Positions 7,872-17,042 of a stretch of DNA of 64,000 bases are shown here, one piece after another; position 1 is the first letter of the stretch; each line of letters begins with the position of its first letter. This DNA comes from UBA3478 sp038134285 (GTDB taxonomy: Bacteria > Bacteroidota > Bacteroidia > Flavobacteriales > Flavobacteriaceae): positions 62,001 to 126,000 of the forward strand of contig JAYPUW010000003.1 in assembly GCA_038134285.1 (NCBI GenBank), in the 5' to 3' direction. The notes below the pieces were generated by a model. The model had not been told where the DNA came from and made no database searches. It saw only the letters and a list, made by a program, of their open reading frames with translations. Position numbers and translations under genes: made by a program.

Positions 7872-7884
7872 GGTGAAAGACGAA

Positions 7885-8763
7885 TTATGAAAAATTTGAG
7901 GTGGCCTTTAGAGAGAGAAAACGTGAGGCTGAAAGATACGTACTTAAAACGGTGATCAGTAAGGCAATAAGGTAGAGTACAGCGACGATAAATAGCAGCG
8001 GAGCCCTTTGACTCAAGAGATCAAGGCTGGGATAGGCCTGATCTAAGCGCCATAAGATGACTCCTAGAAGCACACTAGCAAGAGTAGCTCCGACAAGACC
8101 TAGGCCCGCGTAAGTTTTTATAAATGGACTGCGAATAAAGGCCTTTTTAGCCCCAACGAGTCTCATGGTTTTTAAAACCAATCGCTTCGAATAGATTGAA
8201 AGACGGATAGAAGCATTGATCAAAAGCAGGGCGATTAGCAATACAATGCCCGCCGCCCATATAAGCACGTTGCGGATGATCTTAAAGTTAGAATCCAAAA
8301 GCTCTAAGAGTTCTACATCGTAAATAACCTCTTCAATAAAAGTCTTTTCTAATAGATCTGTTTTGACGCTGCTGGCAAATTCTGAACTAATAAAATCGGC
8401 CTTAATTCGAACTTCAACTCCGTCTCTTAATGGATTAAACCCGAGAAAAGAGACAAAGTCTTGGTCGATTTCTTCTGTGTAAAGGGCTGCGGCCTCTTCT
8501 TTAGATACAAAGGTGCTCTCTTTGACGTAATTCGAGACGGCTAAACTCTTGATGAGTTGCTCAATCTCAATGTTTTTCGCCTCGGGCTTGATGTATGCGG
8601 TTAAAACGAGCTGCTCTTTAAAGTAGTTGCCCAGACGGTCGGTGTTGAACAATAAAATTCCGAGAGCACCTAGTAAAACAAGGACCAGCGATATGCTCAA
8701 TGCAACCGAGATATAGGATGATCTCAGCCTTCTTTTTTCGTAGCGTTCAATGTAAGAGCTCAT
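7885..8763 (-). CDS. ftsX: Cell-division protein FtsX
   Basis: A 292-residue inner-membrane protein with a short cytoplasmic N-terminus, a first membrane helix (about 18-40), an extracytoplasmic domain with the typical VKESTFVSKEEAAALYTEE stretch, then three more helices. FtsX pairs with the ATPase FtsE to control peptidoglycan hydrolases at the septum; ftsE is not in this window. It heads the operon ftsX-DUF3098-uppP-truB-TonB-like. Upstream is TAATTTTA, one base off the -7 consensus, so its promoter is less certain. Confidence 0.93.
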   Translation of the reverse strand: MSSYIERYEKRRLRSSYISVALSISLVLVLLGALGILLFNTDRLGNYFKEQLVLTAYIKPEAKNIEIEQLIKSLAVSNYVKESTFVSKEEAAALYTEEIDQDFVSFLGFNPLRDGVEVRIKADFISSEFASSVKTDLLEKTFIEEVIYDVELLELLDSNFKIIRNVLIWAAGIVLLIALLLINASIRLSIYSKRLVLKTMRLVGAKKAFIRSPFIKTYAGLGLVGATLASVLLGVILWRLDQAYPSLDLLSQRAPLLFIVAVLYLIALLITVLSTYLSASRFLSLKATSNFS

Positions 8764-8807
8764 TGGCAGGGTTGAAAGCCTAAAATTAGCAAAGTAATTC
8801 TAGATTT

Positions 8808-8836
8808 TTTGACTTGAAGTATTCGCTGTACTTTTG
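8808..8836 (+). promoter_or_regulatory. Promoter of leuS
   Basis: TTTG at 8808-8811 and TACTTTTG at 8829-8836, spaced 17 bp. The ATG at 8855 follows 18 bp later. This placement excludes the TTG at 8834, which lies within the -7 element. Confidence 0.6.
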
Positions 8837-8854
8837 GCCTTTAATTCGCGTGAA

Positions 8855-11680
8855 ATGAGCTACGACTTTAAAGAAATTGAACGCAAATGGCAAGATTATT
8901 GGCAAGAGAATCAAACCTTCAAGGCTGATGACCGCCCTGACAGTCCAAAATTTTATGTTTTAGACATGTTTCCGTACCCTTCTGGTGCGGGCCTGCATGT
9001 GGGCCACCCACTCGGATACATCGCGAGTGATATCTATGCCCGATACAAGAGACATCAAGGGCTCAACGTTTTGCACCCTATGGGGTACGACTCGTTTGGA
9101 CTGCCCGCAGAGCAATATGCGATTCAAACCGGTCAGCATCCGGCGAAAACCACAGAAGTTAACAGCAATCGTTACCGCGAACAATTAGACCGCATCGGTT
9201 TTTCACTCGATTGGTCGAGAGAGGTAAAGACTTCAGATCCGGCTTATTACAAACACACTCAGTGGGTATTCATTCAGTTATTTCAATCTTGGTACGATAA
9301 GGCTGCTGAGAAGGCGCGTCCGATTTCAGCATTGGTCAGTCATTTTGAAAGCGATGGAAATGCGAAGATTCACGCTCACTGCAACAGTGACACCCCTTCT
9401 TTTACGGCCTCAGATTGGTCTTCAATGAAGGATAAAGAGCGTGAAGAGGTATTGCAAAAATACCGCTTGGCATTTTTGGCAGATATCGATGTGAACTGGT
9501 GCCCTGAGCTCGGAACGGTTTTGGCCAATGATGAAATTGTGAATGGGGTTTCTGAGCGCGGAGGCTATCCGGTGGTGCGCAAGAAGATGCGTCAATGGAG
9601 CATGCGCATTACGGCTTATGCAGATCGATTGCTAGAAGGATTAAAAGATATCAATTGGCCTCAACCTCTGAAAGATGCTCAAACCAATTGGATCGGTAGG
9701 TCTGAAGGAGCAGAAGTTCAATTCGAAGTGATCGGAAATGATGCTAAAGTGTCGGTATTTACCACACGACCTGATACGCTTTTTGGTGTAAGTTTTATGA
9801 CCCTCGCTCCAGAGCATCCTTTAGTTTTAGAGATCGCCACAGCCGATCAGCGCCAAGAAGTTGAAGCATACATCGAAGAGACCTCTAAGCGATCAGAATT
9901 AGATCGAATGTCTGACGTTGAGAGAATTTCTGGCGCCTTTACAGGGGCTTATGTGAAGCATCCGTTTACCGAAACTCTCATTCCGATTTGGATCGGAGAC
10001 TATGTTTTGGCTTCTTACGGTACAGGTGCCGTCATGGCTGTACCGTGCGGAGATCAGCGCGACTTTAAATTTGCAAAGCATTTTAACCTTCCTATCCCTA
10101 ATGTATTTGAAGGAGTAGTTATCACCGAAGAAGCCTTTGCCGACAAGCAAGGCACTGTCATTGCAAACTCTGATTTCTTGAATGGCTTGAGTCATGCCGA
10201 AGCTAAGGCTACCATTATAGCACGATTAGAGGAAGAGGGAAAAGGAAAGGGTGTTGTAAACTATCGCCTAAGAGATGCAGTTTTCAGCAGACAGCGCTAT
10301 TGGGGAGAACCTTTTCCGATATATTACGTGAATGGTATGCCTAAGGCGATTGACTTTCAGCACCTGCCATTAGAACTTCCAGAGGTAGAGCACTATTTGC
10401 CAACTAAAGAGGGAGATCCGCCATTAGGAAACGCCGCGAAATGGGCGTGGAATACCGAATTGAACCAAGTGGTTGAGACCGCACTGATCGATCACAAAAC
10501 AGTGTTTCCACTAGAATTAAATACCATGCCGGGTTGGGCGGGATCTTCGCAGTACTTCAATCGCTTCATGGATCCGCGCAATGAAGAAGAATTGGTTTCG
10601 TCTGATCGTGTAAATTACTGGAAAGAGGTTGATTTGTATATAGGCGGAAGCGAGCACGCTACCACGCACCTATTGTACGCGCGTTTCTGGCAACACTTTA
10701 TGTTTGATTTGGGCAAAGTTCCAAAAGCTGAATTTGCACGTAAACTGATAAATCAAGGAATGATCACTGGCCTTTCGGCTATTGTATACCGCAAGTCAGG
10801 AACTCAGCATTATGTGTCACATAATCTAATCGATCACAAGAATCCTGAGGCCGAGAATTTTGTGGGCCAGTTTGAAAAACTTCGCGTCGATGTATCGCTA
10901 ATCAATGCCAGTGATGAGATCGATCTTGAAGGACTTCGCAGGTGGCAACCTCAATTCAAAGAAGCAACATTCGATTTAGAAAATGGTTCGTACATCGTCA
11001 GACGTGAAGTTGAAAAGATGTCAAAGCGCTGGCATAATGTTGTGAATCCAGATCAAATCTGTGATGAATACGGTGCCGACTCACTGCGCTTATACGAAAT
11101 GTTTTTAGGGCCACTTGAGCAGTCAAAGCCATGGAATACCGCTGGGATTACTGGCGTTCACGGATTCTTGAAGAAATTGTGGAGGCTCTTCGAACAGGTC
11201 AACGACGAACAACCAAACGCTGACAACCTCAAAAGCTTGCACAAGACCATTAAAAAGGTGCGAGAAGATCTAGACGACTTTTCGTTTAATACTTCGGTTT
11301 CATCCTTTATGATTTGTGTCAATGAATTGGCCGCACAGAAATGCACCTCTAGGGCCGTACTTGAGCCACTGGCCGTATTGATTTCTCCTTATGCTCCGCA
11401 TATCGCTGAAGAGCTATGGGAGCGACTAGGTCATTCGAGATCTATTTCGCAGGTAGCCTACCCAGAGTTTGATCCGAAGTATTTGGTTGAAAATGAAAAG
11501 GAGTATCCGGTATCGTTCAACGGTAAGTTGAGATTTAAACTGACGCTTCCGCTAGATTTAAGCAAAGATGCTATCCAAGAGGTTGTGATGAATCACGAAA
11601 AAACCAAACACCAACTCGACGGATCTACTCCGAAGAAAGTGATCATTGTACCGGGAAAGATCATCAACATCGTGCATTAA
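8855..11680 (+). CDS. leuS: Leucyl-tRNA synthetase
   Basis: A 941-residue class I aminoacyl-tRNA synthetase. The HIGH signature appears as HVGH at 48-51 within PYPSGAGLHVGHPLGY. The KMSKS loop is KMSKR at 721-725. An editing domain lies between them (for example TGAVMAVPCGDQRDF). The segment around 155-205 (ALVSHFESDGNAKI) looks like the insertion I associate with Bacteroidota LeuRS. It attaches leucine to tRNA-Leu and hydrolyses mischarged products. ATG 8855 is chosen because the promoter covers the more upstream TTG. Confidence 0.98.
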   Translation: MSYDFKEIERKWQDYWQENQTFKADDRPDSPKFYVLDMFPYPSGAGLHVGHPLGYIASDIYARYKRHQGLNVLHPMGYDSFGLPAEQYAIQTGQHPAKTTEVNSNRYREQLDRIGFSLDWSREVKTSDPAYYKHTQWVFIQLFQSWYDKAAEKARPISALVSHFESDGNAKIHAHCNSDTPSFTASDWSSMKDKEREEVLQKYRLAFLADIDVNWCPELGTVLANDEIVNGVSERGGYPVVRKKMRQWSMRITAYADRLLEGLKDINWPQPLKDAQTNWIGRSEGAEVQFEVIGNDAKVSVFTTRPDTLFGVSFMTLAPEHPLVLEIATADQRQEVEAYIEETSKRSELDRMSDVERISGAFTGAYVKHPFTETLIPIWIGDYVLASYGTGAVMAVPCGDQRDFKFAKHFNLPIPNVFEGVVITEEAFADKQGTVIANSDFLNGLSHAEAKATIIARLEEEGKGKGVVNYRLRDAVFSRQRYWGEPFPIYYVNGMPKAIDFQHLPLELPEVEHYLPTKEGDPPLGNAAKWAWNTELNQVVETALIDHKTVFPLELNTMPGWAGSSQYFNRFMDPRNEEELVSSDRVNYWKEVDLYIGGSEHATTHLLYARFWQHFMFDLGKVPKAEFARKLINQGMITGLSAIVYRKSGTQHYVSHNLIDHKNPEAENFVGQFEKLRVDVSLINASDEIDLEGLRRWQPQFKEATFDLENGSYIVRREVEKMSKRWHNVVNPDQICDEYGADSLRLYEMFLGPLEQSKPWNTAGITGVHGFLKKLWRLFEQVNDEQPNADNLKSLHKTIKKVREDLDDFSFNTSVSSFMICVNELAAQKCTSRAVLEPLAVLISPYAPHIAEELWERLGHSRSISQVAYPEFDPKYLVENEKEYPVSFNGKLRFKLTLPLDLSKDAIQEVVMNHEKTKHQLDGSTPKKVIIVPGKIINIVH

Positions 11681-11698
11681 TTGCATCTTAAAATCCAC

Positions 11699-11706
11699 TA
11701 ATTTTG
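11699..11706 (+). promoter_or_regulatory. -7 element (TAATTTTG) of the zinc peptidase gene
   Basis: An exact TAnnTTTG, 19 bp before the ATG at 11726, directly after leuS. A TTG at 11681-11683 is 15 bp upstream, slightly closer than usual. Confidence 0.45.
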
Positions 11707-11725
11707 AGGTAAATTGAGTGAAACT

Positions 11726-12424
11726 ATGATGTCTTATTATTACCTCTTACTCGGAATCATTGCTTTGGCAAGTGCTGCGGTGAGTCAACGCCTAAAAAGC
11801 AAGTTTCGCACCTATGAAAAGCGCACGTTAGCTAATGGAATGTCGGGTAAAGAAATTGCCCAAAAGATGCTTGCAGACCATCAGATTTACGACGTTGAAA
11901 TCATTTCTACTCCTGGGCGCTTAAGTGATCACTATAACCCTGTGAATAAAACTGTCAATTTGAGTGAGGCTGTTTTTTCAGGCCGAAATGCCGCCGCCGC
12001 TGCCGTTGCTGCTCATGAAGTGGGTCACGCTGTGCAGCATGTTAGAGCCTATAAGTGGCTCACCATGCGTTCTCAATTGGTTCCTATGGTCTCTGTCGCC
12101 TCAGGTATGTCTTCGTGGATTGTACTGATAGGACTCGTACTCATGTTTTCTTCTGGTTCTGGTTTTGGATACCCCATAGCGGTGTTAGGTTTGGCTTTAA
12201 TGGCTTTGGCGACACTTTTTAGCTTTATCACACTTCCTGTAGAATATGATGCTAGCGAACGTGCGCTGAAGTGGCTCATCGATGAAAACGTACTTACCCA
12301 AGAAGAACACGATGGTGCCAAAGATGCCCTGAAGTGGGCTGCACGCACCTATGTAGTAGCTGCAATAGGGGCTTTAGCCTCATTGCTCTATTGGGGGATG
12401 CAAGTCATGAGAGCCCGTGACTAA
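11726..12424 (+). CDS. Membrane zinc metallopeptidase (Zn_peptidase_2-like)
   Basis: A 232-residue protein with an N-terminal membrane helix, a catalytic HEVGHAVQH motif around residue 90, and two further hydrophobic segments followed by LPVEYDASERALKWL, where a third metal ligand of the family would lie. This is the PF04298-type neutral zinc peptidase (YugP-like), of unknown substrate, acting at the membrane. ATG 11726 or 11729 is likelier than TTG 11714, which is too close to the promoter. The stop codon interlocks with the convergent Lrp gene. Confidence 0.9.
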   Translation: MMSYYYLLLGIIALASAAVSQRLKSKFRTYEKRTLANGMSGKEIAQKMLADHQIYDVEIISTPGRLSDHYNPVNKTVNLSEAVFSGRNAAAAAVAAHEVGHAVQHVRAYKWLTMRSQLVPMVSVASGMSSWIVLIGLVLMFSSGSGFGYPIAVLGLALMALATLFSFITLPVEYDASERALKWLIDENVLTQEEHDGAKDALKWAARTYVVAAIGALASLLYWGMQVMRARD

Positions 12425-12897
12425 ATTTTGATTTGCCGATCGATCTGCTGGTCGAGAGAGATAAAGGTCTCGGTTCGTGATATCCCATCTATGGTTTGAA
12501 TCTCTTTATTGAGAATGTGCATTAGATGCTCATTATCTCGGCATAAGATCTTAATGAGAATAGACCAATTTCCGGTAGTGTAGTGGCATTCAAGAACTTC
12601 AGGAATTTCTTTTAAAGCCTTCACGGCGGATGGATTTCTCATGGCTTTATCAAGGTAGATGCCGACATAGGCCATCGTACTGTATCCGAGTTTTTTGGTG
12701 TTTACCACAAATTTAGATCCTGAGAGAATCCCTGAGCTTTCAAGTTTCTTGAGTCGTTGATGAATAGCAGCCCCAGAGATTCCTACTTTGCGCGAAATTT
12801 CTAAAAGAGGGGTGCGCGCGTCTTCCATCAGATAGCTTAAAATCGTTTTGTCGATCCCGTCTAGGGTGACGGTAGATTCTTTTTGATAGGACTTCAT
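12421..12897 (-). CDS. Lrp/AsnC family transcriptional regulator
   Basis: A 158-residue protein with an N-terminal winged HTH (DKTILSYLMEDARTPLLEISRKVGISGAAIHQRLKKLE) and a C-terminal RAM ligand-binding domain (AYVGIYLDKA, ECHYTTGNWSILIKILCRD). Lrp-type proteins respond to amino acids and often control themselves and a neighbour. It is divergent from the DUF423 gene, which may be its target. A TACCTTTA element (one mismatch to the -7 consensus) ends 4 bp before its ATG. Confidence 0.93.
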   Translation of the reverse strand: MKSYQKESTVTLDGIDKTILSYLMEDARTPLLEISRKVGISGAAIHQRLKKLESSGILSGSKFVVNTKKLGYSTMAYVGIYLDKAMRNPSAVKALKEIPEVLECHYTTGNWSILIKILCRDNEHLMHILNKEIQTIDGISRTETFISLDQQIDRQIKI

Positions 12898-12914
12898 TTC
12901 CTAAAGGTAAGTCC

Positions 12915-12922
12915 TAATTTTG
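12915..12922 (+). promoter_or_regulatory. -7 element (TAATTTTG) of the DUF423 gene
   Basis: An exact TAnnTTTG in the 43-bp divergent region between the Lrp gene and DUF423, 18 bp before the ATG at 12941. An in-frame TTG at 12920 overlaps it and is rejected as a start. Confidence 0.5.
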
Positions 12923-12940
12923 TTTCAAAATCAAGCTGAA

Positions 12941-13327
12941 ATGAATTCACGTATACGCCTTGCTGCCCTTCTAGGGATTGTCGGAGTTGTTTTGGGCGCC
13001 TTAGGGTCACACGCATTAAAATCACGTCTGGCACCAGAGGCCTTAGAGAGTTTTGAGGTGGGGGTGCGCTATCAGATGCTGCATGCACTTTTGCTGCTTG
13101 CTATTGAGGCATTGCCAGTTTTAAGCGAGCGCTACAAGCGAATCATAGCACGATTGGTACTTTCAGGAGTATTGACGTTTTCAGGAAGCATTTACCTGTT
13201 GAGCACAAGAGCAGTTAGCGGACTAGACCTTTCTTTTTTAGGCCCGGTCACACCGGTTGGGGGGCTGCTTTTAATTGCTGCTTGGGGAGTACTAATCCGC
13301 GCTACCCTTACTTATTCACCTCGCTAA
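12941..13327 (+). CDS. DUF423 inner-membrane protein
   Basis: A 128-residue protein with four hydrophobic segments. It begins with LAALLGIVGVVLGALGSHALK, contains RYQMLHALLLL, and has SGSIYLLSTRA followed by GPVTPVGGLLLI, all typical of the DUF423/YgdD family. Function is unknown. Divergence from an Lrp-type regulator suggests regulation by an amino-acid signal, which is inference. It overlaps the convergent hemD by 20 bp. Confidence 0.9.
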   Translation: MNSRIRLAALLGIVGVVLGALGSHALKSRLAPEALESFEVGVRYQMLHALLLLAIEALPVLSERYKRIIARLVLSGVLTFSGSIYLLSTRAVSGLDLSFLGPVTPVGGLLLIAAWGVLIRATLTYSPR

Positions 13328-14051
13328 GGTATTTCTGAAGGGCCATTGTCATTGATGGCGTTTCAGGGGTAGGCGCCTTAATTTTAACTACAAGACCTTT
13401 TTCTTCGGCGGCTTTTATCGTGGTATTTCCGAAGGCTGCGATTCTAGTGTTGTTCTGCTTGAAATCCGGAAAGTTGATGAACAAACTCTCGATACCTGAA
13501 GGGCTAAAGAATACAAGTATATCATAATAGACATCTGCAAGATCAGAGAGATCACTGATTACTGTTTTGTAGAAAATTCCGCGTGTCCAATTCACACCAA
13601 GTTCATCTAAGGTCATAGGTACATCTGGCTTAAGCACATCAGAAGAAGGCAGAAGATAGGTTTCAGTCTTGTGCTTTTTAAGAAGAGGTGCTAAGTCTGA
13701 GAAAAGACGTTTTCCTATATAAATCTTGCGCTTTCTGTACACTACATATTTCTGAAGGTAAAAGGCTACTGCCTCAGACTGACAGAAATACTTCATAGTA
13801 TCTGGAACCTTAAAGCGCATTTCTTCGGCGAGCCTGAAATAATGATCTACTGAGTTGCGGCTCGTTAAAATGATTGCGGAAAATTTAGAGAGGTCAATTT
13901 TTTGCTGTCGTACCACTTTTGAATCAACGCCTTCTACATGAATAAATGGTCGAAAATCTACGGTCAGTTTCTCTTTCTCAATCAGCTTCGCATAAGGAGA
14001 GTTCTCTAATTTCGGCTCAGGTTGAGATACCAAAATAGTTTTCACTTTCAT
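13308..14051 (-). CDS. hemD: Uroporphyrinogen-III synthase (HemD-like)
   Basis: A 247-residue protein with KTILVSQPEPK at the start, AIILTSRNSVDHYF around 67-80, a middle with YLLPSSDVLKPDVP, and VFFSPSGIESLF, IAAFGNTTIKAAEEKG and a C-terminal PTPETPSMTMAL. This pattern is the low-similarity HemD of Bacteroidota, which converts hydroxymethylbilane to uroporphyrinogen III. The two-domain layout is visible but no catalytic residue is diagnostic in this family. It sits 12 bp after a DUF4271 gene, a frequent neighbour in Flavobacteriia. Confidence 0.85.
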   Translation of the reverse strand: MKVKTILVSQPEPKLENSPYAKLIEKEKLTVDFRPFIHVEGVDSKVVRQQKIDLSKFSAIILTSRNSVDHYFRLAEEMRFKVPDTMKYFCQSEAVAFYLQKYVVYRKRKIYIGKRLFSDLAPLLKKHKTETYLLPSSDVLKPDVPMTLDELGVNWTRGIFYKTVISDLSDLADVYYDILVFFSPSGIESLFINFPDFKQNNTRIAAFGNTTIKAAEEKGLVVKIKAPTPETPSMTMALQKYLSEVNK

Positions 14052-14063
14052 GTTCCTTACAGT

Positions 14064-14678
14064 TTAGAGGCTCAACGTATACACAACTACAATAGGAGCG
14101 ATTTCAAGTGCGCAAAGATAAAAAATAAAAAGCAGAAGATTATCAGGTTTTCGCTTTAGAAGGTGATTTATAACGCCGAAGTAACATTTTATTTGTAATC
14201 CTATAATGAGCCCCCCTAAAATCCACATCATGACTCTATTGAACTCAGGATAGAGGTCTAAGATGACCCCTAAAATGAAGGCTATTACCCCAGCATAAGC
14301 AAAATACGATTGGGCATAAACTTGTGCCGTGTCAAAGAATCCTCTTGATTGATGTGCAAATGCTAAAAGTCTCCTGACCGCGTATTTTAAAAGAAGTAGC
14401 GCCGTGAGACCTACCACGGCAGCAAGTACATTAAAATTGAGCCACTCGACCTGAGCAGAAAGCGCTGCCAACATCAAAGCAAATAATAATACAGAAATGC
14501 TGCTGAGGGTAAACAAGGCGTTGCGCCAGCGTTTTAATCCCTTATCGTAAAGTCGAATAAAGGTGTCGTCGAACAGCATGCGCTTAAAATAGAAGAAGGG
14601 CTCGGCATACCCTATTCGAATGATTGCAATGAGCAATCCTAGGATGAGGTAAAATTGACTGTGCCGCGCTAACTCCAT
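14064..14678 (-). CDS. DUF4271 membrane protein
   Basis: A 204-residue protein with about six membrane helices and the conserved-looking YFKRMLFDDTFIRLY loop near residue 30-44. It matches DUF4271 of Bacteroidota, which commonly precedes hemD as here. No biochemical function is known. Placed 12 bp after the GT39 gene and 12 bp before hemD, it belongs to a three-gene minus-strand unit. Confidence 0.85.
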   Translation of the reverse strand: MELARHSQFYLILGLLIAIIRIGYAEPFFYFKRMLFDDTFIRLYDKGLKRWRNALFTLSSISVLLFALMLAALSAQVEWLNFNVLAAVVGLTALLLLKYAVRRLLAFAHQSRGFFDTAQVYAQSYFAYAGVIAFILGVILDLYPEFNRVMMWILGGLIIGLQIKCYFGVINHLLKRKPDNLLLFIFYLCALEIAPIVVVYTLSL

Positions 14679-14690
14679 CGATATAGGGTC

Positions 14691-16220
14691 TTAGGGATGA
14701 AACGAAGTTAGGCTAATCAGTCGTACGGGGTACTCTTCATCTTGAATACCTATGCGTATCGATGTAGCGTTCTTGAGTGGCCCTTCTTGTTCTAACAATT
14801 CGAGTACTTCTCCATTGGCGCCTGTTTTAATCTGTACCATAGCGATAGGATTTTTGTGCTCATCCAAGACGGCTGCATACAGCTTTTGCGAATCAGATAA
14901 TTGAAGTTTTAAAACATCATTAAAGTTTTCAAAGTACTGCATACCTACATTTTGAAAACGTTCAATGCGCGTAAAGGTTTTCGCCTTATCGTCAATCAGC
15001 GTTAGAGGTTTACCCTCTAGTGCCATCCATTGTGCATCAAAATCATAAGCATTTGGCCTATAGTCAAGGGTATTGAATGATAAAGCAGCCCTTCCGGTGT
15101 AAAACCCGTACAAAGAAGCTTTTTGATAAGAGTCTTTAAAGGCGACTACAGAGGTGTTGGCTCGTGAGGCTGCTTCTTCAGCCCATTCAATTACGCCATG
15201 GGTTTCAAGCTTAATCGGTGACCATTGAGGTGCGATCAATAACATCCTAAGCCCGTAAAGAAGTAAGAGACTCATTGCCGCAAGTGGTTTCACAAATGCA
15301 TAAACAGAGGTCTTATTGATGCGTTCCAGAAGTAAAATCAGAGCAGGGTAGCAAGAAGGCAGGAGCCACTGCAGCTGTGATTTTTTCTCAAATGAAGAAA
15401 GTAAAAAGAATAGTAGTACCCCTGCCGTCATGAAGGCCAATCCGCGACTAAACTTTTCTTGTGTTGAAGCTTGAAATAGCGATTTAAAAATGGCATAGGC
15501 AAAGAGTCCGAAGAGCGTGATAGCATTTACGATATAGAGACCTGTAAAATTCAAAAAGTCATAGGCATGATTCGGACGCTCGCTAAAATGAAATTTCAAT
15601 GTGATGAAGTCATGGGTATAGAGCCAACCTAAATGCGGAGCAAATAGCGTTAGACTGATACCAACAGCCAACCAGGCCTTTGGGTTTTGAAGAAGCGATA
15701 GGTTTGATGCAATGGTTGCGAGTATGAGGAGTACTCCAGTGTATTTGCTGTACATCAGTCCGGCCATGGCAAACCCAAGTAGGAGCGCCGCTCTTGGTTT
15801 CTCTTTTAAGAACGCCTTGTATCCGTAGATAAAAAGAGAAGCAAAGAACAAGGTGCCTGTATCCGGTAGCGTAAGAAATCCGTACAAGTTAATGAGGGGT
15901 AAACTGAGTAAAATCAACCAAAAATTGAACCTCTGCTTTTGGCGAGTTTGCTTTTTGAGACTCAAGAAAACGAGCACATAAGAGGCCAGGTTTAGCACAA
16001 CACTTAACACACGCAATCCCAGCTCATTTTTAAAAAGTCGAGAGGCTAAAGCCAGAAAGGCTACAAAAGGCGGATGGTCGAAATAGCCCCATTCGAGTTT
16101 CTGGGCGTAATACCAATAATAGGCTTCGTCTTGAAGCAATTCGGTGAAAGATGCTTGGATCCCATTGATGATGAGAACGACAGAAGCAATTATCCAAAAC
16201 GATCTAGGAAGCGACTTCAC
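14691..16220 (-). CDS. GT39-like membrane glycosyltransferase
   Basis: A 509-residue protein with about ten membrane helices. The first extracytoplasmic loop carries QDEAYYWYYAQKLEWGYFDHPP, the acidic and HPP signature of ArnT/PMT-type transferases (GT39, PF13231) that take sugar from a polyprenyl-phosphate carrier. A soluble C-terminal domain of about 150 residues follows the membrane part. The acceptor is unknown: protein or lipid A are both possible. The start is GTG. The divergent neighbour is a polyprenyl-phosphate-mannose synthase, which could supply its donor. Confidence 0.88.
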   Translation of the reverse strand: MKSLPRSFWIIASVVLIINGIQASFTELLQDEAYYWYYAQKLEWGYFDHPPFVAFLALASRLFKNELGLRVLSVVLNLASYVLVFLSLKKQTRQKQRFNFWLILLSLPLINLYGFLTLPDTGTLFFASLFIYGYKAFLKEKPRAALLLGFAMAGLMYSKYTGVLLILATIASNLSLLQNPKAWLAVGISLTLFAPHLGWLYTHDFITLKFHFSERPNHAYDFLNFTGLYIVNAITLFGLFAYAIFKSLFQASTQEKFSRGLAFMTAGVLLFFLLSSFEKKSQLQWLLPSCYPALILLLERINKTSVYAFVKPLAAMSLLLLYGLRMLLIAPQWSPIKLETHGVIEWAEEAASRANTSVVAFKDSYQKASLYGFYTGRAALSFNTLDYRPNAYDFDAQWMALEGKPLTLIDDKAKTFTRIERFQNVGMQYFENFNDVLKLQLSDSQKLYAAVLDEHKNPIAMVQIKTGANGEVLELLEQEGPLKNATSIRIGIQDEEYPVRLISLTSFHP

Positions 16221-16252
16221 CCTGCGAAGTTAAGTAGTTTTATGCGCCGCTG

Positions 16253-16270
16253 ATGCCTACAAATAGGCAT
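16253..16270. promoter_or_regulatory. Perfect 7-bp inverted repeat between two divergent glycosylation genes
   Basis: ATGCCTA (16253-16259), loop CAAA, TAGGCAT (16264-16270). It lies in the 72-bp gap between the GT39 gene and the mannose-phosphate synthase gene, 22 bp before the GTG at 16293. It could be an operator or a leader hairpin; no T-run follows. Confidence 0.45.
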
Positions 16271-16292
16271 AGTTGATGTAAATTAGACGCCC

Positions 16293-17042
16293 GTGAGTAA
16301 AGCAGTCGTCATTATTCCTACTTATAACGAGATCGAGAACGTCGAATTGATCGTTAAGGCTGTTTTTGATCTCAATCAAGGCTACCACGTACTCATTGTA
16401 GACGACAGTTCGCCAGATGGTACTGCTGATAGGGTTCGTGAGCTACAAGAAGAATTTAATGCGTCTTTGCATTTAGAGGTTCGATCTGAAAAGACCGGGC
16501 TTGGCACGGCCTATATACATGGATTTAAGTGGGCTTTGACAAATGCCTACGATTACATCTTTGAGATGGATGCTGATTTTTCACATACACCTGCTGATCT
16601 CATCCGATTGCACCAGGCATGCCTAGAGGGAGCAGATGTTGCTATCGGAAGCCGGTATTGTAAAGGGGTCAATGTGGTGAATTGGCCCATAAGAAGAATT
16701 CTACTCTCATACGGAGCGTCGATGTATGTGCGGATGATTACAGGGATGCCTATTTACGATCCTACTGCAGGTTTTATATGCTATCAGGCATCTACCCTAA
16801 AATCAATCAATTTTGACGCCATCCGCTTTGTAGGATACGCCTTTCAGATTGAGATGAAGTACAGGGCCTTCAAGCGTGGAGCCAAAATTAAAGAAGTAAG
16901 TATTGTATTTACCGATCGCGTTCGCGGTGTCTCAAAAATGAGCGGCGCAATCATTAAAGAGGCGGTTTGGGGCGTGTTTAAAATGCGTCTGGATAGTATC
17001 TTTGATAAAAAGCGCTTCTACAATGCCGAAAAAGCTTCTTAA
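16293..17042 (+). CDS. Polyprenol-phosphate mannosyltransferase (GT2, Dpm1-like)
   Basis: A 249-residue cytosolic or membrane-associated enzyme. VIIPTYNEIENVE and VDDSSPDGTA mark the GT2 nucleotide-binding half; MDADFSHTPADL carries the DxD-type metal site, and SRYCKGVNVVNWP and DPTAGFICYQ are typical of Dpm1-like proteins. It should move mannose (or a similar sugar) from GDP-mannose to a polyprenyl phosphate. The start is GTG. The last 20 bp overlap the dihydroorotase gene. It lacks the C-terminal membrane domain of some homologues. Confidence 0.93.
   Translation: MSKAVVIIPTYNEIENVELIVKAVFDLNQGYHVLIVDDSSPDGTADRVRELQEEFNASLHLEVRSEKTGLGTAYIHGFKWALTNAYDYIFEMDADFSHTPADLIRLHQACLEGADVAIGSRYCKGVNVVNWPIRRILLSYGASMYVRMITGMPIYDPTAGFICYQASTLKSINFDAIRFVGYAFQIEMKYRAFKRGAKIKEVSIVFTDRVRGVSKMSGAIIKEAVWGVFKMRLDSIFDKKRFYNAEKAS

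Noticed and set aside
8834..8854. TTG start for leuS that would add 7 residues
   Set aside because: It lies inside the TACTTTTG promoter element; the family N-terminus begins at ATG 8855.
9899..10195. 98-residue open frame on the minus strand within leuS
   Set aside because: It lies wholly inside a highly conserved synthetase gene and has no family-like features; treated as a shadow frame.
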